The notes under the pieces are model-generated. The model searched no databases. It had not been told where the DNA came from and saw nothing but the letters and a program-made list of their open reading frames with translations. Positions 8,048 through 17,265 of a stretch of 64,000 nt of DNA are shown here, one piece after another. Source of the DNA: Paenibacillus turpanensis (GTDB taxonomy: Bacteria > Bacillota > Bacilli > Paenibacillales > YIM-B00363); assembly GCF_011421635.1 (NCBI RefSeq), contig NZ_WTLI01000026.1:1-64000 (forward strand), written 5' to 3'. Made by a program: the position numbers and the translations under genes. The stretch's first letter is position 1. Each line of letters starts with the position of its first letter.

Positions 8048-9055
8048 TCACTGCGCAGCGGTGAGCTGGCTCGGTGCAATTGTTTTTAGAAAGCCGAGAG
8101 TTCGGCTCAAATATTCTTTTTTGTCCTCGCGAAAGAGCAGCTCGTGCTTGGCATCTTCCAGCAGCCAGTAATCGGAATGCGGCACGTCCTTCTGATTGGC
8201 GGCCAGCGCTTGGGTGATCTCGTAAGGCGCTTTTTTGTCGTTCGTTCCGTGGATGAAAAAGATCGGAATGTCGTACGCAGTCGTCTGCACCTTTTCATAA
8301 GGCACCTCGCTCAAACGGACGCCGTTAACGATCGGAAAGAACAGGCGAAGCAGCGAGATTGTAGGCTCCTTCGGCAGTGATATATGCTGGGAGACGTTGT
8401 AGTACAGCGTCTCGGGGTCAAGCAAGAAGGCACTGTCCAGAATCATGCCGTCGATATCTTGATTTTCCAGAGCGGTTTGCAATGCAGTTCCGGCTCCCAT
8501 GGAAAAGCCCCAAACATAAATTTGCTCGGCCCCTTTCTGCTTCACAAATTTGATGGCCCCGGCAAGCTGCTTCGATTCCTTAATGCCTCCTGTAGCGAGT
8601 CCCGGATCTTCCTTAGAAGCAAAGGCATAGTCGAACATCAGCACATTGTACGCGTTCCGGTGAAGGACGTCGGCAAGTTCGTACATCGGTACCCAATGCT
8701 CCTCGCGGTTCGCGCCATACCCATGGGAGAATATGACGGTACGCAGGGAGTTCTCGGCTGGAATGTACCAACCGGACAGCTTCTTGGATTGATCAGTACT
8801 CATGAAGGTAACATCTTCATAGGATGCACCGATGGCAGCCTGCGGGTTGGATTCCAAGGGAGCGACGGTAGGACGCGCCAGATACCAAGCGATATAGGCA
8901 TGAACACTCATAAATACGGTGGTAGAAAGCAGCACTAGCATAAGAAGGGCGGAGAGGATCCAGCCTCTTTTGCGGGAGCGTGAACGCACCAATATGGTAG
9001 CGTTTTCAAAAGTGGGGGTTTGAACGACGGAAGCGGACGATGATGTTGGGTGCAT
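8048..9055 (-). CDS. Membrane-anchored alpha/beta hydrolase
   Basis: A 335-residue protein. After a basic N-terminus (RSRSRKRG) comes one membrane segment at about residues 33-55, followed by an alpha/beta hydrolase domain. Visible features are the oxyanion-side FSHGYGANREEH, the nucleophile elbow GFSMGAG, an Asp in HGTNDKKAP and the terminal His in EDAKHELLF. With the RKR before the TM the domain should face outside. The substrate cannot be inferred; relatives are annotated as esterases or peptidase-like. GGGAGGAA lies about 8 bases before the ATG. Confidence 0.85.
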   Translation of the reverse strand: MHPTSSSASVVQTPTFENATILVRSRSRKRGWILSALLMLVLLSTTVFMSVHAYIAWYLARPTVAPLESNPQAAIGASYEDVTFMSTDQSKKLSGWYIPAENSLRTVIFSHGYGANREEHWVPMYELADVLHRNAYNVLMFDYAFASKEDPGLATGGIKESKQLAGAIKFVKQKGAEQIYVWGFSMGAGTALQTALENQDIDGMILDSAFLLDPETLYYNVSQHISLPKEPTISLLRLFFPIVNGVRLSEVPYEKVQTTAYDIPIFFIHGTNDKKAPYEITQALAANQKDVPHSDYWLLEDAKHELLFREDKKEYLSRTLGFLKTIAPSQLTAAQ

Positions 9056-9200
9056 TATTCATTCCTCCCTTAGCGAAGTAGTTCTTGTATGCTTACATCC
9101 CTCAGGCAAAAATGACCGTGGGTAATGTTTCTACCTCTATGGTATGCGGGAAAGGGGAATGAGTCAATGGGCCTAGCTTAACTGTAAAGCAACTGTAATG

Positions 9201-9230
9201 TTGTCGTAACATAGCGAGCAGTGTTATACT
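9201..9230 (+). promoter_or_regulatory. SigA-type promoter of the iclR gene
   Basis: -35 TTGTCG (9201-9206), 18-bp spacer, -10 TATACT (9225-9230), about 46 bp upstream of the ATG. The palindrome at 9242-9260 lies immediately downstream, at about the start of transcription. Confidence 0.6.
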
Positions 9231-9241
9231 GGACGTAACCC

Positions 9242-9260
9242 TGTTTCACTATGTGAAACA
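9242..9260. promoter_or_regulatory. Candidate operator palindrome of the IclR regulator
   Basis: TGTTTCACTATGTGAAACA is a perfect inverted repeat (8-bp arms, 3-bp centre) between the -10 box and the ribosome site of the iclR gene. The position suits repression of its own gene. A palindrome of the same 17-bp GTTTCA-N5-TGAAAC form lies downstream of the aconitase promoter (14403-14419). Binding by this regulator is inferred. Confidence 0.6.
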
Positions 9261-9275
9261 AGAGAGGTGTTACCT

Positions 9276-10019
9276 ATGGAAGATCAAAAGTTAACCGTTC
9301 GTGCGGTGGAGCGCGCTTTGGATGTGCTTCTTTGCTTTACGGATGGACGAATGCTCAGCCTTACGGAAATTGCCGGTAAAGCGGGGCTTCATAAGAGTAC
9401 CGTTCTCCGTCTTCTCGCTTCACTGGAAAGCAAGGGGTTTGTCGTACGGGATACGGCTACGGATAAATACAGATTAGGCTTTCGGATTTGGGAGCTGGCG
9501 GCCTCTCTGTCGGGTGACGATGAGCCGGCGGTCCTGCTGCTTCCGGAGCTGGAGCGTCTCCGCGATCAAATCGGAGAAACGGTGAGTTTATATATTCGCG
9601 ATGGGCTTGAGCGCGTACGCATTCAAGCGGTACAGAGCAATCAGGCGATCCGCAGAGTGGCGCCGGTTGGCGCAAGGCTGCCGATTTACGTCGGGGCCTC
9701 CAGTAAGATCCTGATAGCCTTTGAAGAAGAGGCCGTTCGCGAGCAGCTGCTTTCACAGCTGGAATGGCCGCCTTCTGTTGATGAGCTGCTGTTTCGCTCG
9801 CAGCTTGCGGAAATTCGCGGGCTTGGCTATGCGACAAGCGTGGAGGAACGCGAGCCGGGAGCGGCTGCGGTCGCTGCGCCGATTTTTAACCGTTCGCATA
9901 AGCTTGTTGCAGCCTTGGCGGTGTCCGGGCCATCCAACCGCCTGACCACAGACAAAATGCGGGAGCATGCGGATCTTATTATAAATGCAGCGAAGCGTAT
10001 GGGCACGATGCTGAGATAG
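9276..10019 (+). CDS. IclR-family transcriptional regulator
   Basis: A 247-residue protein with the two-domain IclR layout. The N-terminal winged helix-turn-helix has LTEIAGKAGLHKSTVLRLLASLESKGFV. A C-terminal effector-binding GAF-like domain follows, including GLGYATSVEEREPGAAAVAAPIF. The ATG at 9276 is preferred over a GTG at 9267 because of its spacing from AGAGAGGTG. The ligand is unknown. The adjacent gene, uppP, is convergent and separated by a terminator, so neighbours do not reveal the targets. A palindrome just upstream suggests autoregulation. Confidence 0.9.
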   Translation: MEDQKLTVRAVERALDVLLCFTDGRMLSLTEIAGKAGLHKSTVLRLLASLESKGFVVRDTATDKYRLGFRIWELAASLSGDDEPAVLLLPELERLRDQIGETVSLYIRDGLERVRIQAVQSNQAIRRVAPVGARLPIYVGASSKILIAFEEEAVREQLLSQLEWPPSVDELLFRSQLAEIRGLGYATSVEEREPGAAAVAAPIFNRSHKLVAALAVSGPSNRLTTDKMREHADLIINAAKRMGTMLR

Positions 10020-10045
10020 AGCAGTAGGCTTTTAGAGGTATAATG

Positions 10046-10083
10046 AAAAGGACGATCTCCGATAGAGGAGACCGTCCTTTTTG
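10046..10083. terminator. Bidirectional terminator between iclR and uppP
   Basis: The 15-bp stem AAAAGGACGATCTCC/GGAGACCGTCCTTTT has one G-U pair and A/T runs on both flanks. It lies between convergent genes. Confidence 0.9.
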
Positions 10084-10109
10084 CGATGCATTTTACAAGA
10101 GAGAAGGGT

Positions 10110-10904
10110 TTAATAGAGAATAAAGAAAAATAGGGCAGCAAGCGCGAAACGATAGTATGCAAACCAAGAAAGCTTGAGCCGCTTGATCAGGTTCAGAAAG
10201 GTAACGATCGCAATCATGGCGACGACGAAGGATGCGCCGACTCCGGCCAGAAACATGCCAAGGTCATCCATAGACAAGTACTCACGGCTCTTGTAAAGAT
10301 CGTAGCCGGAAGCCCCGAACATAATCGGCACCGATACGATGAATGTAAATTCAGCCGCAGCCTTTTGGCTCGTTCCGAGCAGCATACCGCCGGAAATCGT
10401 TGAGCCGGAGCGGGAGAAGCCCGGCCATAGGGCGAGAATTTGAAATAAACCGATACCGAATGCCTGCTTATACGAAATATCGTCCATCGTTTCCGCTGTA
10501 ATGCGGCGATTGAGCTTTTCGGCGACAATCATGAGCACACCGCCAATGATCAAACTGTACAAGACGGGCGTTGGTCCGAACAGATCATCCTTAATCGCAC
10601 GGTATAGCGTGAAGCCGACAAAGACGGCGGGAAACAGCGCCAGGAACACATGGATGACGTTGATGCCCGGACGCTTGTGAAAGCCGGGAGTCAGGTTCAG
10701 GAACCCTAAAAAACGGCGCCAGTACAGCACGAGAACGGCGAGAATCGCCCCTAGTTGGACGACAATCTTAAAGGTCGAGGCACGCTCCCCTTCAAAGTTC
10801 AGCAGATGACCGGCCAAGATCATATGCCCTGTAGAGGAAATCGGCAAAAACTCGGTCAAGCCCTCGATAATCCCCAGGATTACCGCATTCATAATGTCAT
10901 TCAT
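10110..10904 (-). CDS. uppP: Undecaprenyl-diphosphatase UppP/BacA
   Basis: Integral membrane phosphatase that recycles undecaprenyl pyrophosphate for cell-wall synthesis; overproduction gives bacitracin resistance in this family. The two signature motifs are EGLTEFLPISSTGHM near the N-terminus and GFSRSGSTISGG in the middle. Several hydrophobic segments cover most of the 264 residues. I start at the ATG 10904, 8 bases after AGGGAGTGG, not at the in-frame GTG 10913 which overlaps that ribosome site. Confidence 0.95.
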   Translation of the reverse strand: MNDIMNAVILGIIEGLTEFLPISSTGHMILAGHLLNFEGERASTFKIVVQLGAILAVLVLYWRRFLGFLNLTPGFHKRPGINVIHVFLALFPAVFVGFTLYRAIKDDLFGPTPVLYSLIIGGVLMIVAEKLNRRITAETMDDISYKQAFGIGLFQILALWPGFSRSGSTISGGMLLGTSQKAAAEFTFIVSVPIMFGASGYDLYKSREYLSMDDLGMFLAGVGASFVVAMIAIVTFLNLIKRLKLSWFAYYRFALAALFFFILY

Positions 10905-11156
10905 TCGTTCCACTCCCTGTTCTTAATCTTTTTCTATATAGTATGGTTGGTGAAATCTAGGAAAAGGTAGACTCGCAAATCTATTATGAGAATTTGTTTC
11001 GAGAAAGCCCACGCCTACTATTCGACGAATTAGGTAAAATTTCCTTTTTTTTCTGCATGTTAAGTATTTATAGAGTCTCTGTTGGCCTTGTTCGTAAACC
11101 TGTACAATCATATTACAGTGAACACTCGCGGTAAAATGGATAAGATGGAGGGTAAA

Positions 11157-11609
11157 GTGAAAAGCGATATACGTTATAGGGTGGAAGAGTACGGAGCCCA
11201 ACGAAAATCAAAGCAGCAATCACGGGAGCTGGTCGGGGCCTTTATTGATCGTTTTGTCGACACAGAGTCCCGTTATTACAAGAATGTTTACTCAAGGGAT
11301 CCGTTCCATGCTTTTTTATGGGACTGTTTAGTTGATGAAAGATGGAGATGGCTTGCCGAAGAACAGGCGCTGATAATGCTCCGGCAATTGCCTAAGGTTT
11401 ATTTCTTCTGGGAGAGAGCGGCCAGCAGCATTCTTTACCTGGATGAGGATGATTTTGTTTACGAGGACTATATGGATAACCTGGAGAACTATCTTAAGGA
11501 CCTGCCGAAGGATTTATATATCGTAGATCATACCTTCACCTTTGCCGCTGCAAGATCTCATGAATATATGGAATTCGGCGAGAACTGGATTATCGTTGAT
11601 TTGAGATAG
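11157..11609 (+). CDS. Hypothetical protein, about 150 aa
   Basis: I do not recognise this family. The protein is acidic and rich in aromatic residues (FWERAASSILYLDEDDFVYEDYMDNLENYL) with no signal peptide or membrane segment. The GTG at 11157 sits 5 bases after GGAGG and gives a start at VKSDIRYRVEEYG. Upstream in-frame starts exist (GTG near 11118, ATG 11136) but lack a good ribosome site. It is followed directly by a terminator and stands alone between uppP and acnA. Confidence 0.7.
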   Translation: MKSDIRYRVEEYGAQRKSKQQSRELVGAFIDRFVDTESRYYKNVYSRDPFHAFLWDCLVDERWRWLAEEQALIMLRQLPKVYFFWERAASSILYLDEDDFVYEDYMDNLENYLKDLPKDLYIVDHTFTFAAARSHEYMEFGENWIIVDLR

Positions 11610-11610
11610 A

Positions 11611-11643
11611 AAAAGCCCGGATCGTATACCGACCCGGGCTTCT
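11611..11643. terminator. Bidirectional terminator between the hypothetical gene and acnA
   Basis: The stem AAGCCCGG (11613-11620) / CCGGGCTT (11634-11641) is preceded by an A run that serves as the T tract for acnA on the minus strand. Confidence 0.8.
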
Positions 11644-11658
11644 TGCTGCTTTTATAGA

Positions 11659-14376
11659 TTACTTCGCTTCCGCGAGGATTTGGCGAAGAACCGTTTGAAG
11701 GATACCGCCGTTGTGGTAGTAGTCCACGTCTACCATGCTGTCCAGACGAACGATCGCTTCGAAATTGAAGCTCGTGCCGTCTTCGCGTGTAGCTGTTACT
11801 GTAACAGCTTGGCCCGGTTGAACATCGTTGGAAAGACCTGCGATGTCGAACGTTTCACGGCCGGTGATGCCAAGCGTCTTCCAGGATACGCCTTCCTTGA
11901 ACTGCAGCGGCAGAACGCCCATGCCGACAAGGTTAGAGCGGTGAATACGTTCGAACGATTCCGCGATAACTGCTTTTACGCCGAGAAGGAATGTACCTTT
12001 CGCCGCCCAGTCACGGGAGGAGCCGGTGCCGTATTCTTTACCTGCGATAACGACAAGGTTCGTACCGTTATCTTGGTACTGCATGGATGCGTCATAGATG
12101 GACATTACTTCGTCCGTAGGCAGGTAAGTCGTTACGCCGCCCTCAGTTCCCGGAGCAACCGCGTTGCGGATACGGATGTTTGCAAACGTACCGCGCATCA
12201 TTACTTCGTGGTTACCACGACGGGAGCCGTAGGAGTTGAAGTCTTCCTTCTGTACGCCATTGTCAGTCAAATATTTACCCGCAGGGCTGTCGACCTTGAT
12301 GTTACCTGCTGGGGAAATGTGGTCCGTTGTAACCGAGTCGCCCATCAACGCAAGCACCTTCGCGCCGCGGATGTCAGCGATATCGTTCAGAGCGCCTTCC
12401 AGGCCTTCGAAGAACGGAGGCTCTTGGATGTACGTCGAGTTTTTGTCGAACTCGTACAGCTCGCCTTCCGGAATTTCGATTTCGTTCCAGCGCTGGTTAG
12501 CGCGGAATACATCCTTGTACTTCTCGCGGTATACTTCAGGGCTCATCGCGTTGTTGATCGCGTCCTGAACCTCTTTCGCGGAAGGCCAGATGTCCTTCAG
12601 GAATACCGGCTGGCCGTTCTTGTCTGTGCCAAGCGGCTCGGTAGTCAGGTCGATGTCGACCGTACCCGCAAGCGCGTAAGCCACAACAAGCGGAGGCGAA
12701 GCCAAGAAGTTCGCTTTTACTTGCGCGTGAACGCGGCCTTCAAAGTTACGGTTACCGGAAAGTACGGAAGCAACCGTCAGGTCGTTGTCCGCGATCGCCT
12801 TGCTTACTTCGTCCGGAAGCGGACCGGAGTTACCGATACAAGTTGCACAGCCGTAGCCTGCAACGTGGAAGCCAAGCGCTTCAAGCGCGTCGATGCAGCC
12901 TGCTTTTTCCAGGTAATCGGTAACCACGAGCGAGCCCGGAGTCAGGGAGCTCTTCACGTAGCCCGGCTTCGTCAAGCCGCGCTCAACGGCTTTCTTCGCC
13001 AGAAGACCCGCGCCAAGCATAACGCTCGGGTTCGAGGTGTTCGTACAGGAAGTAATCGCCGCAATGACAACCGCGCCGTTTTTCAGCTTGGAAGTTTCGC
13101 CGCTTGGATGCTGCACATCAACAGCCTCTTGCAGCTTCTCCTCGGACAAGCCGTAGCCGCCCTTGTCAATCGGCATGCGAACGATGTTGTTGTAGGTTTC
13201 CTTCATTGCAGTCAGCTCGATGCGGTCCTGCGGACGCTTCGGACCTGCAAGGGAAGGAACAACGGAGCCGAGATCAAGCTCGATCGTATCGGTGAACACC
13301 GGATCCGGCGTTGCATCGGTACGGAACATGTTTTGCGCTTTGTAGTACTCTTCAACCAGCGCGATTTGCTCTTCCGAACGGCCTGTGCCGCGGAGGTAGT
13401 TCAAGGTTTCCGCATCAACCGGGAAGAAGCCGATGGTTGCGCCGTATTCCGGTGCCATGTTGGCTACGGTCGCACGGTCAGCCAGGGAGATGTTGCTCAG
13501 GCCGGAGCCGTAGAACTCAACGAACTTGCCGACAACGCCCTTCTTACGAAGCATTTGCGTTACAGTCAGCGCAAGGTCAGTTGCTGTTGCGCCTTCAGGC
13601 AGTGTGCCTGTCAGCTTGAAGCCGATAACTTCCGGCATTACGAAGTAAAGCGGCTGACCGAGCATGCAAGCCTCTGCTTCGATACCGCCGACACCCCAGC
13701 CTACAACGCCAAGACCGTTGATCATCGTTGTATGGGAGTCCGTACCTACGAGCGAGTCAGGGTAAACGACAGTTTCGCCGTCAACCGTCTTCGTAGCTGC
13801 AACGGATGCCAGATACTCCAGGTTAACCTGGTGAACGATACCGGTAGCCGGTGGAACCGCACGGAAGTTGTCGAATGCCGTTTGCGCCCAGCGCAGGAAG
13901 CGGTAACGCTCTTCGTTGCGTTGGAATTCAAGATTCATATTGGTTTCAAGCGCGTCCTTGGTGCCGAACGCGTCTACCATGACAGAGTGGTCGATTACGA
14001 GGTCAACCGGTACAAGCGGGTTGATCCGCTTCGGATCTCCGCCGGCACGCTTCGTGGTTGCGCGCATTGCGGCCAAGTCAACAACAACCGGTACGCCGGT
14101 GAAATCCTGCAAAACGATACGTGCAGGGATTAAAGGCACTTCTTTGTCTTCGCGAACGTTCGCCCAAGCAGCAATTTGCTTAACGTGTTCTTCAGTGATT
14201 GCGCGTCCGTCGAACTGGCGGACAGCCGCTTCCAGCAATACCTTGATGGAGAACGGGAGCTTCGAAATCGCGCCAACTCCTTCTTGCTCAAGGGCTGGCA
14301 GGCTGTAATACGCATACTCGCGGCCCGCAGCGTTCAGCTTGAAGCGTACGGACGAGTAACGGTTGTTCGTTGCCAT
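11659..14376 (-). CDS. acnA: Aconitate hydratase A
   Basis: Interconverts citrate and isocitrate in the TCA cycle; in Bacillus the enzyme (CitB) also binds RNA when its cluster is lost. The 905-residue length matches the AcnA/IRP1 class. [4Fe-4S] ligands are visible in [11 protein letters not shown] and in the CATC of the [12 protein letters not shown] motif. The C-terminal swivel domain has [15 protein letters not shown] and [16 protein letters not shown] chose the ATG at 14376, which has GAGGTG upstream. It has its own promoter (14446-14474) and a palindrome in the leader. A long open frame on the opposite strand is only a shadow. Confidence 0.96.
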   Translation of the reverse strand: MATNNRYSSVRFKLNAAGREYAYYSLPALEQEGVGAISKLPFSIKVLLEAAVRQFDGRAITEEHVKQIAAWANVREDKEVPLIPARIVLQDFTGVPVVVDLAAMRATTKRAGGDPKRINPLVPVDLVIDHSVMVDAFGTKDALETNMNLEFQRNEERYRFLRWAQTAFDNFRAVPPATGIVHQVNLEYLASVAATKTVDGETVVYPDSLVGTDSHTTMINGLGVVGWGVGGIEAEACMLGQPLYFVMPEVIGFKLTGTLPEGATATDLALTVTQMLRKKGVVGKFVEFYGSGLSNISLADRATVANMAPEYGATIGFFPVDAETLNYLRGTGRSEEQIALVEEYYKAQNMFRTDATPDPVFTDTIELDLGSVVPSLAGPKRPQDRIELTAMKETYNNIVRMPIDKGGYGLSEEKLQEAVDVQHPSGETSKLKNGAVVIAAITSCTNTSNPSVMLGAGLLAKKAVERGLTKPGYVKSSLTPGSLVVTDYLEKAGCIDALEALGFHVAGYGCATCIGNSGPLPDEVSKAIADNDLTVASVLSGNRNFEGRVHAQVKANFLASPPLVVAYALAGTVDIDLTTEPLGTDKNGQPVFLKDIWPSAKEVQDAINNAMSPEVYREKYKDVFRANQRWNEIEIPEGELYEFDKNSTYIQEPPFFEGLEGALNDIADIRGAKVLALMGDSVTTDHISPAGNIKVDSPAGKYLTDNGVQKEDFNSYGSRRGNHEVMMRGTFANIRIRNAVAPGTEGGVTTYLPTDEVMSIYDASMQYQDNGTNLVVIAGKEYGTGSSRDWAAKGTFLLGVKAVIAESFERIHRSNLVGMGVLPLQFKEGVSWKTLGITGRETFDIAGLSNDVQPGQAVTVTATREDGTSFNFEAIVRLDSMVDVDYYHNGGILQTVLRQILAEAK

Positions 14377-14402
14377 GAATAAACACCTCATCCCATTTAT
14401 TT

Positions 14403-14419
14403 GTTTCATCTGATGAAAC
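14403..14419. promoter_or_regulatory. Candidate operator palindrome in the acnA leader
   Basis: GTTTCATCTGATGAAAC is a perfect palindrome (8-bp arms, one central base). It lies between the acnA promoter and ribosome site, roughly +20 to +37. It has the same 17-bp outline as the palindrome downstream of the iclR promoter. Confidence 0.55.
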
Positions 14420-14445
14420 TCAATTTCATAATTCCCTCGTACATA

Positions 14446-14474
14446 AGTATATCGTTTTTCATGTATTCCGTAAA
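14446..14474 (-). promoter_or_regulatory. SigA-type promoter of acnA
   Basis: On the minus strand, -35 TTTACG (14469-14474), 17-bp spacer, -10 TATACT (14446-14451), about 70 bp upstream of the chosen ATG. Confidence 0.65.
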
Positions 14475-14620
14475 GACTTTTTGCCCTTGAAAACGTATCG
14501 AATTTACTATGCGTTTCCCGCGGTGAACGTATACCGGAGTCATAGTTGGCGCGGATTGTTACATGTTTTGGCGATTGCTTTCATATATTTGGATACAGTG
14601 CTTGAACGGGGGGGAGCTTG

Positions 14621-15649
14621 ATGAGCGCAAGCTGGAAGCAAGTGCTTTACGAATATGTCCGCTACGCCAATCAACGCGATATGGAATATCAGATGGACGG
14701 CGCGAGCTCTTTTGTCAAAGATGAAGCGTTTTTGGATTTTCAGCGCCGCCGATTGTCGCGCATACGCGACTGGCATGAAGAACGCGGAACGAAGCCGCTG
14801 GAGCATGAAACGAAGCTGAAGCTGCTAGGGGTAAAGGAACGTGAAACCTCTGTAATCGCGGAGATTGAAATGGCCTGCAAGCAGCAGTATCGGACGGCTG
14901 GCCAGACGCAGACCGCTTTTATGAAGGAAAGAGAGCGCGTAACGCTCGCCTCGCGGAACGGAATCCTCTGGTATATCGAAAGGGTGGAGCCGATCATTCA
15001 GGAACGGGCGCAAGCTGCAAAAGCCAGTGTATCGCAGCGGATTCCGTCTTCCCACGATTCTTTAAGCGCAAAGCCGCCCAAAATCGGCTCGACGCCGTTA
15101 CTCAATCGGGCGGCGGTACCCGGAGGAGCATCGGAAGTACGCAAGACACGTTACAACCGGGAGGCGGCCGTTCACTATGCGGATACCCACTGGGACAATC
15201 CTAGCCCGGATTATATTCATTTTGATGTGGACTGTACGAATTACGTCTCTCAATGTCTCTTTGCAGGGTCAGCACCGATGAACTATACTGGGAGAAGAGA
15301 ATCGGGCTGGTGGTATAAAGGCGGCCGGCCGGGCTCCGAGCAGTGGAGCTTTTCTTGGTCCGTAGCCCACAGCTTGCGCTGGTATTTAGCAACAAGCTCA
15401 ACCCATCTGCGCGCGGAAGAGGTGCAGGAACCGCAGCAGTTAAAGCTTGGTGATGTGATCGTATACGACTTCGACGGAGACGATCAGTTTCAGCACAGCA
15501 CGATAGTTACGGCCTTTGACGGCAACGGAATGCCGCTGGTTAATGCGCATACGTCAAACAGCAGGCACCGTTACTGGGATTACAAGGATTCTTACGCTTG
15601 GAGCGATACGATTCGCTATAAATTTTTTCATATTCTTGACGATTTCTAA
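14621..15649 (+). CDS. Amidase_6-domain protein (putative cysteine amidase)
   Basis: A 342-residue protein. The first 150 residues are helical and charged with no clear signal peptide. The C-terminal part is an amidase_6-type domain: [22 protein letters not shown], then the probable catalytic Cys in [13 protein letters not shown], a long WWYKGG segment, LGDVIVYDF, and His/Asn candidates in QHSTIV and VNAHTSNS. Family members are related to NlpC/P60-like hydrolases and are thought to act on cell-wall or amide substrates. GGGGGGAG precedes the ATG. It lies immediately upstream of ddl (10 bp) and is probably co-transcribed. Confidence 0.8.
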   Translation: MSASWKQVLYEYVRYANQRDMEYQMDGASSFVKDEAFLDFQRRRLSRIRDWHEERGTKPLEHETKLKLLGVKERETSVIAEIEMACKQQYRTAGQTQTAFMKERERVTLASRNGILWYIERVEPIIQERAQAAKASVSQRIPSSHDSLSAKPPKIGSTPLLNRAAVPGGASEVRKTRYNREAAVHYADTHWDNPSPDYIHFDVDCTNYVSQCLFAGSAPMNYTGRRESGWWYKGGRPGSEQWSFSWSVAHSLRWYLATSSTHLRAEEVQEPQQLKLGDVIVYDFDGDDQFQHSTIVTAFDGNGMPLVNAHTSNSRHRYWDYKDSYAWSDTIRYKFFHILDDF

Positions 15650-15659
15650 GGGGGTTCCC

Positions 15660-16793
15660 ATGCATACTAAATTACGCGTCGCGCTCGTATACGGCGGGAA
15701 ATCGGGTGAGCACGATGTTTCCTTGCAGACCGCTTTCGCGGTGATGAAGGCTTTTGATTACGGAAAATATGATATTTCTCCGATTTACATAACGAAAGAA
15801 GGCCGCTGGAGACAGGGGCCGATGTTGACTGCACCCGCTGAACGCAAAGAGCTGTTGACTTGGGCTGGGGAAAAGGATGCGGCTATCAGCAGTACGCTTC
15901 CGGCAGCTTCACAAGAGAGCTCTGCCCTTTTGCCATTGCTGGCAAACGTCGGCGCAGCTTCTGAAGACCGTGCGATTGATGTTGTATTCCCTCTGCTCCA
16001 TGGCACGAACGGGGAAGACGGCACGATTCAGGGCATGCTGGAAATGCTGCAAATCCCGTATGTTGGCGCAGGGGTGCTGGCGTCTGCCGTCGGTATGGAT
16101 AAAGTGATTATGAAGCAGGTGTTTGCGCAGGCGGGAATTCCCCAATGCTTGTACCGTCATTTTACCCGTTACGAGTGGGAGCAGAGCCGCGACGAATACA
16201 TTATGGAAATTGAAATTTCTTTGGGCTACCCTTGCTTTGTTAAGCCGGCGAACCTTGGCTCGAGCGTAGGCATTTCGAAGGCATCCAATCGGGAAGAGCT
16301 TGAGAAGGCTGTAGCCTATGCGTTCCAGTATGACCGTAAGGTGCTTGTCGAAGAAGCGGTAGACGGCCGGGAAATTGAAGTTGCTGTACTTGGCAATGAT
16401 AATCCGAGGGCTTCCGTTGCGGGCGAAATTAAGTCCTCCAACCATTTTTATGATTACAAAGCAAAGTATGTAGACGGAAAGTCGGAGATGGTCATTCCGG
16501 CAGAAATTCCGGCGGAACAGGCGGAGGAAGTGCGCCGGCTTGCCATTAAAGCCTACAAGGCGATTGACGGAAGCGGGCTTTCACGCGTCGACTTCTTCCT
16601 TTTGAACAAAGAGAATCGGTTTTTGATCAACGAAGTGAACACGATGCCGGGCTTTACTCCTTTTAGTATGTATCCGCTTCTGTGGAAAGAAACAGGCGTT
16701 AGCTATCAGGAGCTGCTCGATGAGCTGATTCGTCTGGCTGTTGAACGTTATGAGGAGAAACAGAAAATTCAGTACGGTTTTGATGTAGAATAA
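15660..16793 (+). CDS. ddl: D-alanine--D-alanine ligase
   Basis: ATP-grasp enzyme joining two D-alanines for peptidoglycan precursor synthesis. The N-terminal [22 protein letters not shown], the glycine-rich ATP loop [16 protein letters not shown] and the C-terminal [17 protein letters not shown] metal/ATP motifs are all present. It has 377 residues. The ATG at 15660 follows AAGGGGG closely; an upstream in-frame start at 15516 would overlap the preceding gene and is rejected. The cell-wall theme fits the amidase upstream. Confidence 0.96.
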   Translation: MHTKLRVALVYGGKSGEHDVSLQTAFAVMKAFDYGKYDISPIYITKEGRWRQGPMLTAPAERKELLTWAGEKDAAISSTLPAASQESSALLPLLANVGAASEDRAIDVVFPLLHGTNGEDGTIQGMLEMLQIPYVGAGVLASAVGMDKVIMKQVFAQAGIPQCLYRHFTRYEWEQSRDEYIMEIEISLGYPCFVKPANLGSSVGISKASNREELEKAVAYAFQYDRKVLVEEAVDGREIEVAVLGNDNPRASVAGEIKSSNHFYDYKAKYVDGKSEMVIPAEIPAEQAEEVRRLAIKAYKAIDGSGLSRVDFFLLNKENRFLINEVNTMPGFTPFSMYPLLWKETGVSYQELLDELIRLAVERYEEKQKIQYGFDVE

Positions 16794-16839
16794 GGTACAA
16801 TATAAGGAAATGCCGGAAATGGCAAGGAGGCTGTCCCGT

Positions 16840-17157
16840 ATGGGTTTCCAAACAGAATTTAATTCCGTATGCAAATTCAAATCGGACCAGGAGCTGCACG
16901 ACTTGTTGGAATACGGCCGCACGGCGATGGTCAAGAAGGGCTTTCGCGTGTTTCCGACGGGGCAAATGGTTGTGGCCTACTCCCCTGAGAATGAAGCGGT
17001 TGCGATCGTGAAGATTACAGCTTCAATCGCTGAAATTACGTTCCAAGGGGAAGAGGTTACAAAGGTCGAAATGGAGCTGGTGCGCCGCTTGACCGAGGAA
17101 GAAGCTAGAGTGCAAACCTCGCTAGCGAATGAAATGTTTTTTGGACTCCAGCAGTAA
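16840..17157 (+). CDS. Small hypothetical protein, 105 aa
   Basis: Unrecognised cytosolic protein with a mixed alpha/beta pattern: MGFQTEFNSVCKFKSDQEL, a central strand-rich stretch (GQMVVAYSPENEAVAIVKI) and a C-terminal helix (EMELVRRLTEEEARVQTSL). It starts at the ATG 16840 after AAGGAGG. It lies 46 bp after ddl in the same orientation and immediately precedes the structured leader of uvsE. I cannot assign a function. Confidence 0.75.
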   Translation: MGFQTEFNSVCKFKSDQELHDLLEYGRTAMVKKGFRVFPTGQMVVAYSPENEAVAIVKITASIAEITFQGEEVTKVEMELVRRLTEEEARVQTSLANEMFFGLQQ

Positions 17158-17173
17158 GCGGCAAAAAGCGTAT

Positions 17174-17260
17174 AATCCCCTTTCCAGGGGCATGCTACTA
17201 GTGCACAAGATAGGCTGCCGAAAAGGCGGCCTTATCAGCATGCTCGGAGGAAAGGGGATT
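17174..17260 (+). promoter_or_regulatory. Structured leader that could sequester the uvsE ribosome-binding site
   Basis: There are three nested stems. The outer 12-bp perfect pairing joins AATCCCCTTTCC (17174-17185) and GGAAAGGGGATT (17249-17260). The middle 7-bp pairing joins 17190-17196 and 17237-17243 (GCATGCT/AGCATGC). The apical stem lies at about 17209-17236 around GAAAA. The outer 3' arm contains most of the GGAGGAAAGGGG ribosome site of uvsE, and TTTT follows, so the fold could block translation or act as a weak terminator. The folding is read from complementarity, not computed. Confidence 0.6.
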
Positions 17261-17265
17261 TTCAT

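Noticed and set aside
11680..14133. 817-codon open frame antisense to acnA
   Set aside because: It mirrors the codon pattern of aconitase, starts and ends inside that gene, has Cys/Arg-rich composition and resembles no family. The aconitase frame is certain.
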